Shown here: piece after piece, positions 7,960-16,412 of the stretch
Layout: the number at the start of each line of letters is the position of its first letter
How positions within the stretch are numbered: the stretch's first letter is position 1
NCBI GenBank assembly: GCA_964598485.1
Contig: CAZRCD010000007.1
Span: forward strand, 1-64,000
Length of the DNA: 64,000 nucleotides
Origin: SOJA01 sp964598485
GTDB lineage: Archaea > Thermoproteota > Bathyarchaeia > Bathyarchaeales > Bathycorpusculaceae
Reading direction: 5' to 3'
Translations under genes and position numbers: made by a program
The notes under the pieces: model-generated
What the model was told of the DNA's origin: nothing
Database searches by the model: none
Seen by the model: the letters and a program-made list of their open reading frames with translations, nothing else

Positions 7960-8272
7960 CTTATATAATTTTTGAAACATAAGTCGCCGCCAATAATATA
8001 CGGAACACTAACACAACCCAAAAAAAACCTTTAAGAAGATAAAAAACGCAAAAACTCGATTTGAATAAAATGTGAGAAACATTTCCAAAAATCTCAAGCG
8101 AAGATACGTTTGGAGAGGCATGTCACTCAAGCATTTGCGTCTTTGCAGATTTCATGCAACCTCTATCCTTAAACTGAAATGTGAGACAACGGTTTTTAAA
8201 CATAAACCTAGCCTAATCGTTTTAATAAGGGACTTTTAACTCTATTACTACGCTAAAGAGGCAACTACATCA

Positions 8273-10237
8273 ATGCTGATTCAAGAGGTAATCCTAGAAA
8301 ACTTCATGAGCTACGAATATGCTAGGGTACCGTTTAAATCAGGCGTAAACATAGTTTGCGGACCTAATGGTTCTGGAAAATCATCGCTCTTGTTAGCTAT
8401 TTCCGTGGCTTTGGGGCAGTCTTACACTGAACGGTCTAGAAAACTGAGCGATTTGATCCGTTGGGGAAGAGACCAAGCCCGTGTAACGCTGATTCTAGAT
8501 AACGCGAAGAGAGGTAAACGTAGACCTGTTTCCAAATTTAGGAAAGACCAAATTTTCCTTACACGTGGCTTGAGGCGGGACGGCAAGTACTGGTTTGAGC
8601 TTGAGAACAGGGCAGCCACAAAGGCTGAAGTTGAACGACTTTTGGCTAGGCTGGGCGTTGACCCTGACAACATGCTTATTATAATGCATCAAAACATGGT
8701 TGAACAATTCACTGTGCTTTCTCCACAAGAAAAGTTATGCATGGTTGAGGCTGCCGTTGGACTTGAATCCTACCGCAAAAACGTGCTCAAAGCCCGAAAG
8801 AAGTTGACACGCACATCAAGCCAAGAGAGTTCAGTAAGCAAACTTCTGGAGTCAGCCGAACAGACACTTAACTACTGGAGAGAACAATACGACAGATACC
8901 AAGAGAAAAAGCAGCTACTAACGAAACGGAGGTTCTTGGAAAGGGAAGTTGCTTGGGCAGAAGCGGTAAGAAGAGAAGACATAGTTAAAGAGTTTGAAGC
9001 AAAGAGGAAAAAAGAACAAGCTGTTTTAAACCAGATTGAAGACGAAACCAAAGAGGTAACAGATCAGCTTCAAATTGAACAAAACCAGCTTGAAAAGTTA
9101 AAGGATGAATGGAAAAATCTTTTTGACGACCGTCTAAGGCTTGAACGTGAAAAAGCCAAAAGCGATTCAACAATCTCCATATGTGAGGAGCTGCTAAAAG
9201 AAACGGCAATACTAGAGAATGCAATTCAAAGCGGAAACCCAACTCCTTTGACAATTCAAGGCTTTGAGGAAACTCTTTCAGAACGATTTAAACTCTTAAA
9301 AAGCGAAAACCTGAAGGAACTGATACAAAACTTCAATCAACAGCTTCCAAAACTGAACACCAAAATAAACGGAAACAAAAAAACAATGGAAAGCCTAGAA
9401 GAGGATGTTGAAAAAGTTCGCAGTCAAGTCCTAGACAACAGAATCAGGCTAGCGCTGCTTCAGTACCGTGAAGAAAACACAAAAGCTGAACTTGAAAAAT
9501 TGGAGAGAGAACTGAGAGACGCAAAAATCTACTTGGATGAAGCACTTAAAAAAGCGGAGCAAACAGGACCCAGAATTGCCGTAATAAAAAGTGTTAGTGA
9601 AATTCTTGCCGAAATCCGAGTTACAGACGGACATCTAGCAGCCCTTTCAGACGTCTCCGAAGACATAGAACGCATGTATGAATCTTATTCAAAGCTTTAC
9701 TTAGAATTGAAGGAGAAGGCAACACTGGTTGCCGAAAACCGCGAAAAAACACTAGAAGAAGTTAAAACAAGGATGCAAGCTTGGCGAACAGTAATCCGAA
9801 GCCTTCTAGACCGCGTAAGCCTACAATATCAAAAGATTCTCACACAAGCCCAAGCCCTTGGAGAGGTCAGACTAGTCAATGAACAAGACATAGAGGCGGC
9901 AGGACTGGGAATTCTCGTAGGCTTCAAGGGCAGCAAACCAGTTCCACTCAACGCCTACACACAGAGCGGTGGAGAAAGAACAACAGCAACCATAAGCTTT
10001 CTACTGGCTTTACAGCAACACGTCCGTTCGCCATTCCGTGCTGTTGACGAATACGACATCCACATGGACCCGAAAAACCGTGAAATAATTGCAAACATGC
10101 TTGTTTCTACAGTTAAAGATGAAAACGCCCAATACGTTGTTCTTACTCCCAGCCAGATAACTTTCACAAAGGAAGATGTCAACATAATCACGGTGCAAAA
10201 CATCGAAGGAAAATCGATAATCAGAGAGGTTGCCTGA
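8273..10237 (+). CDS. Smc5/6-like ABC-type ATPase lacking a hinge or zinc hook
   Basis: A 654-aa chromosome-associated ATPase. The N-terminal head has LENFMSYEYARVPF and Walker A GPNGSGKSS (residues 30-38). The segment HQNMVEQFTVLSPQEKLCMV (residues ~140-160) matches the place where Smc5 carries FLPQD-VGEFA-L-P-ELL. A coiled coil spans ~175-500. The C-terminal head has signature QSGGERTTATISFLLALQ (from ~564) and Walker B FRAVDEYD (Asp592, Glu593) followed by IHMDPKNRE, as in Smc5/Smc6 (VDEINQGMDP, LDEFDVFMD). There is no CxxC hook (not Rad50) and no globular hinge of the usual size. Family members normally exceed 1000 aa, so this is a short-armed form. The stop overlaps the next gene's ATG (TGATG). 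Confidence 0.9.
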   Translation: MLIQEVILENFMSYEYARVPFKSGVNIVCGPNGSGKSSLLLAISVALGQSYTERSRKLSDLIRWGRDQARVTLILDNAKRGKRRPVSKFRKDQIFLTRGLRRDGKYWFELENRAATKAEVERLLARLGVDPDNMLIIMHQNMVEQFTVLSPQEKLCMVEAAVGLESYRKNVLKARKKLTRTSSQESSVSKLLESAEQTLNYWREQYDRYQEKKQLLTKRRFLEREVAWAEAVRREDIVKEFEAKRKKEQAVLNQIEDETKEVTDQLQIEQNQLEKLKDEWKNLFDDRLRLEREKAKSDSTISICEELLKETAILENAIQSGNPTPLTIQGFEETLSERFKLLKSENLKELIQNFNQQLPKLNTKINGNKKTMESLEEDVEKVRSQVLDNRIRLALLQYREENTKAELEKLERELRDAKIYLDEALKKAEQTGPRIAVIKSVSEILAEIRVTDGHLAALSDVSEDIERMYESYSKLYLELKEKATLVAENREKTLEEVKTRMQAWRTVIRSLLDRVSLQYQKILTQAQALGEVRLVNEQDIEAAGLGILVGFKGSKPVPLNAYTQSGGERTTATISFLLALQQHVRSPFRAVDEYDIHMDPKNREIIANMLVSTVKDENAQYVVLTPSQITFTKEDVNIITVQNIEGKSIIREVA

Positions 10238-11067
10238 TGCAGTCGAAAAGAACGCGGACAAAACTCGGAAGAGAAAAGCTTCAAAGAATAATTGAGATGT
10301 GCACGTCTGTGGAGGAACGTTCCCTAGACCCATTCCTCACGGATGTTGACGAAGTTATAAGCGTGATTAAGGAGTATTTCCCAGAATGGGAACTACCAGA
10401 AGACCTGTGTTTAGATGCTGAAACCATCCATCATTTAGCCTCAGTCATAAAGCTTCAAAGCGAGTGGGTTGAACATCGTTCAACATCGCTTTACACTGAT
10501 CCATTTCTTTTAGAGGAGAAACTCACCCGCATAAGTAAAGAAGATATTGTTAACATTTTCTTGAAGGCTTGGCATCCAACAGTTGAAATGGAACAGATTT
10601 CGATTCACAGCCTAGCAGAGGCAATCAAATATTGGAAAAGCCTGCTGCCGTTAAATGAAAGATGGAAAGAGCTTTTCCCTGAAGAAATCGAAACAGGTCT
10701 AGCAACAAGAGAAGATCTGATAAGACAGAGAATCTTGGGAGACACGGTGTTCTCAGAAGAACTTGAAAAGTTTTGGCACAAACTGAAGGGAGAAGTTGAA
10801 GAAAAGGGTGAAAACGGCAAAATTCGATACTGGAACTTTATCGGTGCAGAAACCTATGAGAAAACCGTGCACAAAGCCTTCATGACAAGTTTCCTGGTCA
10901 CATACGGCTATGCAACACTGGAAATCCACCCGTTAGAGGAAGAAATGTTCATCAAACCCTACGAAAAACTGTTGACCAAAATCGGAGAAAAGCAGTTGGT
11001 TTCAATACCCATAGCCATCACAGCTGAAGACTGGATGAAATGGAAGAGAGGCGAGCTAAGTGAGTAG
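10237..11067 (+). CDS. Nse4-like kleisin candidate
   Basis: 276 aa, translationally coupled to the Smc5-like ATPase (one-base overlap) and to the next gene (8-base overlap). The C-terminal third reads IRYWNFIGAETYEKTVHKAF, then MTSFLVTYGYATLEI, then IPIAITAEDWMKWKRGELSE. This closely parallels the eukaryotic Nse4 C-terminal winged-helix domain as I recall it (FEFVIDP.SF..TVENIFHVSFIIRDGFARI...GIIALSYRDWEEIVK). The N-terminal part is helical, as expected for a kleisin segment contacting an SMC neck. The protein is shorter than eukaryotic Nse4 (typically 300-400 aa). The identification is by eye; an HMM-HMM comparison would settle it. Confidence 0.75.
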   Translation: MQSKRTRTKLGREKLQRIIEMCTSVEERSLDPFLTDVDEVISVIKEYFPEWELPEDLCLDAETIHHLASVIKLQSEWVEHRSTSLYTDPFLLEEKLTRISKEDIVNIFLKAWHPTVEMEQISIHSLAEAIKYWKSLLPLNERWKELFPEEIETGLATREDLIRQRILGDTVFSEELEKFWHKLKGEVEEKGENGKIRYWNFIGAETYEKTVHKAFMTSFLVTYGYATLEIHPLEEEMFIKPYEKLLTKIGEKQLVSIPIAITAEDWMKWKRGELSE

Positions 11068-11620
11068 AAGAAAAGCCTATTACGCGAACAAAATCAAGAG
11101 GGCGGTTCATGTCCTCTTCTATCGAAAACACAGAAAACCCGGAGTGAAGGGATGGGAGCTTCGGAAAGCTTTAGGCTCAGATTACCCAAAAGTCCTCGAA
11201 GTTCTAAACAAACACCTGAAACCTTTCGATCTGCAAGTGAAAACGGTTTTTGAAGGAGAGAAACCACCTGAAAAACCAACTTTAGACCAGTTGAACAAAG
11301 CTAGATTCTGCATAACGTTAAGAGGGGAATTAACACCCAAAGAAGCCAAGATGATGGGTTGGCGAATCGACGACCTCGCAGGACTAGCAGTAACAATCGC
11401 CTACATAATATCCAAAAAAGGAAAAGCAACACGAAAAGAAGTTCAAGAACTGCTACGAAACAAACTTCCAGGATGGAAAGTTGGAATAAACATCGATAGA
11501 TACATTCGTTACGGGTATCTAATGCAGGATGAAAATGAACAATTATATCTTGACTGGAGAACCAACACTGAGGTTGACCAGAAAGCACTCATCGACCTTG
11601 TTTTGAGCACTGAAACCTAA
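11060..11620 (+). CDS. Nse3/MAGE-like tandem winged-helix protein (KITE candidate)
   Basis: 186 aa, GTG start overlapping the kleisin candidate by 8 bases. It has two winged-helix halves. The first is NKIKRAVHVLFYRKHRKPGV with ELRKALGSDYPKVLEVLNKH. The second is DDLAGLAVTIAYIISKKGKA, then TRKEVQELLRNKL, then IDRYIRYGYLMQ, then LYLDWRTNTEVDQKALIDLV. The second half follows the MAGE homology pattern (GLLMIVL..IFM.G..I.E...W..L, then litkdFVrqrYLeY, then F.WGPR...E). Nse3/MAGE proteins bind Nse4 and the SMC heads. Basic residues are frequent, consistent with DNA contact. Only 6 bp separate its stop from a convergent gene. Confidence 0.75.
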   Translation: MSRRKAYYANKIKRAVHVLFYRKHRKPGVKGWELRKALGSDYPKVLEVLNKHLKPFDLQVKTVFEGEKPPEKPTLDQLNKARFCITLRGELTPKEAKMMGWRIDDLAGLAVTIAYIISKKGKATRKEVQELLRNKLPGWKVGINIDRYIRYGYLMQDENEQLYLDWRTNTEVDQKALIDLVLSTET

Positions 11621-11626
11621 AAACGT

Positions 11627-11803
11627 TTATCTTCTTATTTTATGATAAATGAATGCTATAATGTCGATAACAATTATTGCTACGAGAACAAGCAACGGGC
11701 TGCCTAAAAACCTATCCACAAAAGGTTCTTCTTGCGCCCTGACGGAATTGATAAGCGTGAACAAAAGAAACAGAATATACAACGATAATCTGATTTTCTT
11801 CAC
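11627..11803 (-). CDS. 58-aa secreted/membrane protein at the end of the rpoB operon
   Basis: GTG start at 11803, 20 bp after nusA on the same strand. The N-terminus MKKIRLSLYILFLLFTLINS ending VRAQ looks like a signal peptide with a plausible cleavage after AQ or before EEP. A second hydrophobic helix (LLVLVAIIVIDIIAFIY) precedes a basic tail HKIRR. The function is unknown. Its hydrophobic pattern and operon position support a real gene despite its length. Confidence 0.65.
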   Translation of the reverse strand: MKKIRLSLYILFLLFTLINSVRAQEEPFVDRFLGSPLLVLVAIIVIDIIAFIYHKIRR

Positions 11804-11823
11804 GTTCTTACTCTCTTAAAAAG

Positions 11824-12261
11824 TTAGGTTATGCTTACATTTTCTATTTCGAAGTATCTCTTAGCCAAGAAGCGGAGGCGTTCAGCATTCTTCCCATTTT
11901 TCCCTATGGCAACGCCCTTATCCTTTGGATTAACCGTTACAACAGCCATTGTTTTCCCGTTAGGTCTCTCTGTTATGCGAACCTCCTTAACCATCGCTGG
12001 CTTCAAAGCATTTTTGATGAACTGTGCAGGCCTTTCTGAATACTCGATTATTTCATGTTTTTTACCTGTCATTCTCTCCAACGTGTGTATATTTCTTCCA
12101 CCCCTTCCAATGGCCATCCCTATCTCGCCTTCCTTGACAACAAAAATTACACGGCTCTGCTCCTCATTAACTATGCAGTCTTTAACATTTGCCCCAGTTA
12201 TGCTCTCAAATAATGATATATACCGCATTTCCTTGCTTGTGATCTTTATTCCGCTTGTCAT
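11824..12261 (-). CDS. nusA: archaeal NusA-like transcription factor
   Basis: 145-aa NusA consisting only of two KH RNA-binding domains, as in archaea (no S1 or N-terminal polymerase-binding domain). GxxG loops are visible in AIGRGGRNIHTLERM and VAIGKNGKNAERL. It binds nascent RNA in transcription termination or antitermination. It starts within the last codons of rpl30e (4-base overlap), giving the order rpoB-rpoA-rpl30e-nusA typical of archaea. The usual downstream partners rps12 and rps7 are not here; they lie 26 kb away. Confidence 0.95.
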   Translation of the reverse strand: MTSGIKITSKEMRYISLFESITGANVKDCIVNEEQSRVIFVVKEGEIGMAIGRGGRNIHTLERMTGKKHEIIEYSERPAQFIKNALKPAMVKEVRITERPNGKTMAVVTVNPKDKGVAIGKNGKNAERLRFLAKRYFEIENVSIT

Positions 12262-12593
12262 TCAGTTCCTCCGTTAGACTCCTCTGGCTCCGCCTTTTCT
12301 ATTAACCTGAGAATTTCTGAGTCACCGGGTTCTTTTATACTTAATGCTGAAATAATGAAGGGCTTGCCGCATATAGCAGCTAAGTCTATGGATGAACCCT
12401 TATAGGTGATCAGTGGAACATTTGAAAGCTTGCAATAGTATTCTATGTCTTCATGTGTGTTTTTCGGACAGTTAGCCGCTGAAATTATCAGTTTGGCTTT
12501 TCCCGTTTTTGCGTTCTGTATGGTGGATTTCGCGCCGAAAGACACCTTGCCTGTTTTTACAACTGTTCTAATCGCCTTATCCATGTCTATCAT
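12258..12593 (-). CDS. rpl30e: ribosomal protein L30e
   Basis: 111-aa large-subunit protein of the L7Ae/L30e family. Diagnostic segments are TGKVSFGAKSTIQNAKTGKA and LIISAANCPKNTHEDIEYYC, then LSNVPLITYKGSSIDLAAICGKPF (split here). It binds rRNA kink-turns. The length is normal except for an acidic C-terminal tail ending EESNGGTE. It overlaps rpoA by four bases (ATGA-type) and nusA by four, implying coupled translation within the RNA polymerase operon. Confidence 0.95.
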   Translation of the reverse strand: MIDMDKAIRTVVKTGKVSFGAKSTIQNAKTGKAKLIISAANCPKNTHEDIEYYCKLSNVPLITYKGSSIDLAAICGKPFIISALSIKEPGDSEILRLIEKAEPEESNGGTE

Positions 12594-15500
12594 TTGTTTT
12601 CCTTCTTCAATTGAGATGTTGACATATATAATTCAACGAGTCCCGTACCAATTGGTATAGATTGCCCTACTATTACGTTTTCGGTTACACCATCTAATGG
12701 GTCGATTTCACCCCCAACAGATGCATCAATAATGTTTGGAACTGTTATTTCGAAAGCAGCTCTAGCTAAAACGCTTGATTTCTTGCCACTTATTCCATGC
12801 CTACCTATCTGTTGCGGATCACCTGTAGATGTCATGATATCCGCAACAAGCATCACGTGCCGGACATCAACATCCAAACCTTGTTCCTCCAAAACGTTTT
12901 CAGCCTCATATATTAAAGCGTTCCTAGCAGCTTCTATCCCAAGCGTATTAGCTATTTCGTGAACGTTATTTGTTGTTGTTCGCGAGGCCTCTACTGCAGA
13001 AATGTCCAAAACTTTAGGGAGATTTGACCCGTCTGTTCTTATGACCCATTCTCCACTTTCTTCTGTGACCAAAACACGCTTTATCTTAGGCACACCTTTA
13101 ATGTGGAAGGAGAAAACCTTGGGAAGTAACTTTTTGAGTTTTTCAGCTTTTTCCGGTTTTATATGCACTCGGTTACCTCTTGCTTTTATGGTACAGTTCG
13201 GTATCTCCAACAGATTCTTCAATTCTTCAAGTGTTACTTTTCTATCTTCCATCATTGTTTTGCTGAGTTCCACTAGTATTTCTTCTCTTATGGGGTCTTC
13301 ATAGATCGCCTGTGCTAGATCTTCCAACGTGGTGTGAATTATGTTACGGGCGATTTCTGTCGCGGCTTCCTTGCTTTTTCTATATTTCTTAGTTAAGTAT
13401 ATCGTCATAATGGGGGTAGATGGTATTTTCCTTGCGTCAACGATTTCTATGAGTCTTGGAAGCCCTAGGGTTACGTTTTGTTCTCGAACTCCTGCGTAGT
13501 GGAATGTTCTGAGGGTCATCTGTGTGCCAGGTTCACCTATTGACTGAGCTGCAACTATGCCCACTGCCTCACCTGGTTCCATTAAAGCACGTTTATAATG
13601 CTCAGCTGTTAGTTGTATTGCTTTTTCCACACCGATTTTGGTTAGTTTTGCTTTTGCCAAAGCTTGTTTAAGTTCCTTGATGAGCAAAGGTGTGAGTTGG
13701 TCTTCGAATTCCTTCAAGTGTTTTTCAATGTATTCAGGTGACGCTGGTGTGCCTTTCCTCATTGCGATTTTTATCTGTTCAATTAGTCGGCTTACGTTCA
13801 CGGCTTTTCCGTGGTCGCTTTTTGCTGGGTCTACACCATCTTCACCGTATTTGAATTGGATTATGTCTCCAGAAGAAGTCCTAACCGTGCCATCATATTC
13901 TAAGCGTAGATGCTCCAGTGCGTTAATCAATCTTCTTTGCATGTATCCACTTTGCTGTGTTCTAACGGCAGTGTCAACCAAGCCTTCTCTGCCACCCATG
14001 GCGTGGAAGAAAAATTCAACTGAGTCGAGTCCTTTTTGATATGAGGAATAAACGAAGCCTCTTGCTTTTGGGCTTGGATCGCCTGGCTTGAAGTGGGGCA
14101 AGGCGCGGGCTCGATATCCACGCATTATCCTTTTTCCACGTACTGCTTGTTGTCCAACGCACGCGCTCATCTGTCCAATGTTTAGATTTGATCCTCTGGC
14201 GCCAGTTCGTGTCATTACTATGCCTGAATTTTCAATGGTGAAGTCCTCGTCAGCTATTTTTCCAGATTGGTCCCTTGCTTTGGCTAATTCGTTCATCACG
14301 TATATTTCAAATGAATCTTCGAGGGTTTGTCCAGGAAGCCTTTGTAAGGTGCCTTTACGGTATTTATCTATCAGTTCTTTTATTCTCTTCTCAATTTTGT
14401 CCATGGTTCTTCTTATTTTGTTTTCAGCATTTGGGGACAAAACCAGTTCGTCATATGAGTATGTGAAACCTCGCATAGTTATGAAAAGCTTCAACAGACG
14501 GGTTATCTTATTTAGGAATTCGCGTCCAGCTTCTGATCCATAGTCCTTTACTATCCTGTGGAGTAGGGTTTCCGACTGTTCAGCACCTATTGAGCGTCTA
14601 TCTATGACGCCGCTTATGAGTTCACCGTTTTTGACGACAACGTAGGCGTCGTAGGGGCAGTCTTCTTTCAGGCATTTGTCGCATCCTTGACAGATGTTTG
14701 CCTTCAAAACGTAGTTTAGATCTTTGGGCAAAAACAGGCTGAAAATCTGTTTGCCACTCCATAATGGTTGAGGCGTTTTGATTTTCGGGTTCGGTAATTG
14801 TCCGTCATATCCCGTTGCTATCAATAGCTTGCTGACCTCATTTCTTGTTAGATAATTTGATTTTCTCGTGAATAGGTATGAGGCTGTTATAAAGTCTCGA
14901 ATTGCGCCTATTATTGGGCCTCCAAATCTTGGTGATAATATTTGATCCTGAACCTGCATCAGTAGGCGTGCTTCTGTTTGTGCTTCTTGGCTTTGCGGTA
15001 TATGAAGGTTCATTTCATCTCCGTCGAAGTCAGCGTTATAGGGTGGACAAACACAAAGGTGTAAACGGAACGTTTTATACGGTAGAACACGCACACAATG
15101 AGCCATAATTGACATGCGGTGAAGCGAAGGCTGACGGTTGAATATGGCTATGTCGCCATTTTTGAGATGCCTCTCCACAATGAAGCCTGGCTCTAAAGCC
15201 TCCGCAACCTTTTCTCTGTCAACAACGAATTCAAGTCTTATACGTTTACCATCAGGTCTAATAATGTAAAGCGCGCCAGGGTATTTTTCAGGTCCATTTA
15301 CCACGAGTTTACGCAGTTCTTCGATGTTCCACTCCGTGATCTTTTCAGGCACTGATAACCGAATTGCAACTTCAAGCGGAACTCCAACCTCGTTTATGTC
15401 CAAGCTTGGATCAGGAGAGATCACTGTTCGTGCCGAAAAGTCAACCCTTTTCCCTGAAAGGTTGCTTCTGAATCTTCCTTCTTTTCCTTTCAGTCTTTGT

Positions 15501-16411
15501 GAAAGCGTCTTTAACGCTCTGCCTGAACGATGTCTTGCTGGAGGTATTCCTGAAGTCTCATTATTGAAGTATGTTGTTACGTGATACTGGAGAAGCTCTG
15601 ACAAGTCTTGAATTATAAGCGTGGGTGCTCCAGCATCCATGTTTTCCCTTAGCCTTTGGTTGATGCGAATTATGTCTACAAGTTTGTGGGTTAGGTCGTC
15701 TTCTGAGCGTATGCCTGATTCCAACGTAATTGATGGACGCACGTAGACCGGTGGAACTGGTAAAACCTGTAGAACCATCCATTCGGGATGTGCGGCTTTC
15801 GGATTGAAACCTAGGAGTTCAAGGTCTTCGTCTGGTATGCGTTCCAGTCTTTCTCGAACCATGCTAGGCGTCAACGGTTCCGAACCGCTTTCAGGGATTA
15901 ACTCACTAAACTTTGTTGGCTTTTCAAAAGTTATTTTGTATTGGATTGCTCCACAGTGGGGACACTGTTTCCGTCGTAGGTCTCGTATTATTGCTTTGTA
16001 GACTTCGTTCGGAACCAAACCCAAGAGCTTGTTTGCTCTATCAATTCTAGTTTGAACTTCACCTATCATATCATCTGAAAGCAATACGCGTCCACAGTTT
16101 CGACATGTTGCCCTCAGAAGCTTGTATATGATTTTCGTGAATGCAATGTGCGTTATTGGGACAGCCAGCTCAATGTGGCCGAAGTGGCCTGGACAGCGAA
16201 TAGCCGTATTACCGCATGTTTTGCATCTTTGTCTCGGTTCAAGGGTTCCCAGCCTACCATCCATCAAACCAGCGGTTATGGGGGCTCCATCTTCATCATA
16301 AGTGTCTGGTGCTTGGATTTCCACAACTGAGAGTCTACGTATGTCCTGTGGTGAAAGCACACCGAAACCAATTTCATCAACAACTTTATGGATTGTTTCT
16401 TCTAAAGTCAT
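12590..16411 (-). CDS. rpoA: RNA polymerase subunit A, unsplit (A' and A'' in one chain)
   Basis: 1273-aa largest RNA polymerase subunit. The N-terminal clamp zinc site is RCKTCGNTAIRCPGHFGHIE (residues ~61-80), and a second cluster is CRNCGRVL. The catalytic Mg2+ loop YNADFDGDEMNLHIP lies at about residues 450-465. Bridge helix and trigger-loop regions include GEAVGIVAAQSIGEPGTQM, and the C-terminal A'' part follows without interruption. In most Euryarchaeota and Crenarchaeota A' and A'' are separate genes; an unsplit chain is seen in Thaumarchaeota and relatives. An extra four-cysteine cluster, CQGCDKCLKEDCPYDAYVVV, occurs in the funnel region and resembles an iron-sulfur or zinc motif. It starts one base after rpoB. 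Confidence 0.97.
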   Translation of the reverse strand: MTLEETIHKVVDEIGFGVLSPQDIRRLSVVEIQAPDTYDEDGAPITAGLMDGRLGTLEPRQRCKTCGNTAIRCPGHFGHIELAVPITHIAFTKIIYKLLRATCRNCGRVLLSDDMIGEVQTRIDRANKLLGLVPNEVYKAIIRDLRRKQCPHCGAIQYKITFEKPTKFSELIPESGSEPLTPSMVRERLERIPDEDLELLGFNPKAAHPEWMVLQVLPVPPVYVRPSITLESGIRSEDDLTHKLVDIIRINQRLRENMDAGAPTLIIQDLSELLQYHVTTYFNNETSGIPPARHRSGRALKTLSQRLKGKEGRFRSNLSGKRVDFSARTVISPDPSLDINEVGVPLEVAIRLSVPEKITEWNIEELRKLVVNGPEKYPGALYIIRPDGKRIRLEFVVDREKVAEALEPGFIVERHLKNGDIAIFNRQPSLHRMSIMAHCVRVLPYKTFRLHLCVCPPYNADFDGDEMNLHIPQSQEAQTEARLLMQVQDQILSPRFGGPIIGAIRDFITASYLFTRKSNYLTRNEVSKLLIATGYDGQLPNPKIKTPQPLWSGKQIFSLFLPKDLNYVLKANICQGCDKCLKEDCPYDAYVVVKNGELISGVIDRRSIGAEQSETLLHRIVKDYGSEAGREFLNKITRLLKLFITMRGFTYSYDELVLSPNAENKIRRTMDKIEKRIKELIDKYRKGTLQRLPGQTLEDSFEIYVMNELAKARDQSGKIADEDFTIENSGIVMTRTGARGSNLNIGQMSACVGQQAVRGKRIMRGYRARALPHFKPGDPSPKARGFVYSSYQKGLDSVEFFFHAMGGREGLVDTAVRTQQSGYMQRRLINALEHLRLEYDGTVRTSSGDIIQFKYGEDGVDPAKSDHGKAVNVSRLIEQIKIAMRKGTPASPEYIEKHLKEFEDQLTPLLIKELKQALAKAKLTKIGVEKAIQLTAEHYKRALMEPGEAVGIVAAQSIGEPGTQMTLRTFHYAGVREQNVTLGLPRLIEIVDARKIPSTPIMTIYLTKKYRKSKEAATEIARNIIHTTLEDLAQAIYEDPIREEILVELSKTMMEDRKVTLEELKNLLEIPNCTIKARGNRVHIKPEKAEKLKKLLPKVFSFHIKGVPKIKRVLVTEESGEWVIRTDGSNLPKVLDISAVEASRTTTNNVHEIANTLGIEAARNALIYEAENVLEEQGLDVDVRHVMLVADIMTSTGDPQQIGRHGISGKKSSVLARAAFEITVPNIIDASVGGEIDPLDGVTENVIVGQSIPIGTGLVELYMSTSQLKKENK

Positions 16412-16412
16412 G

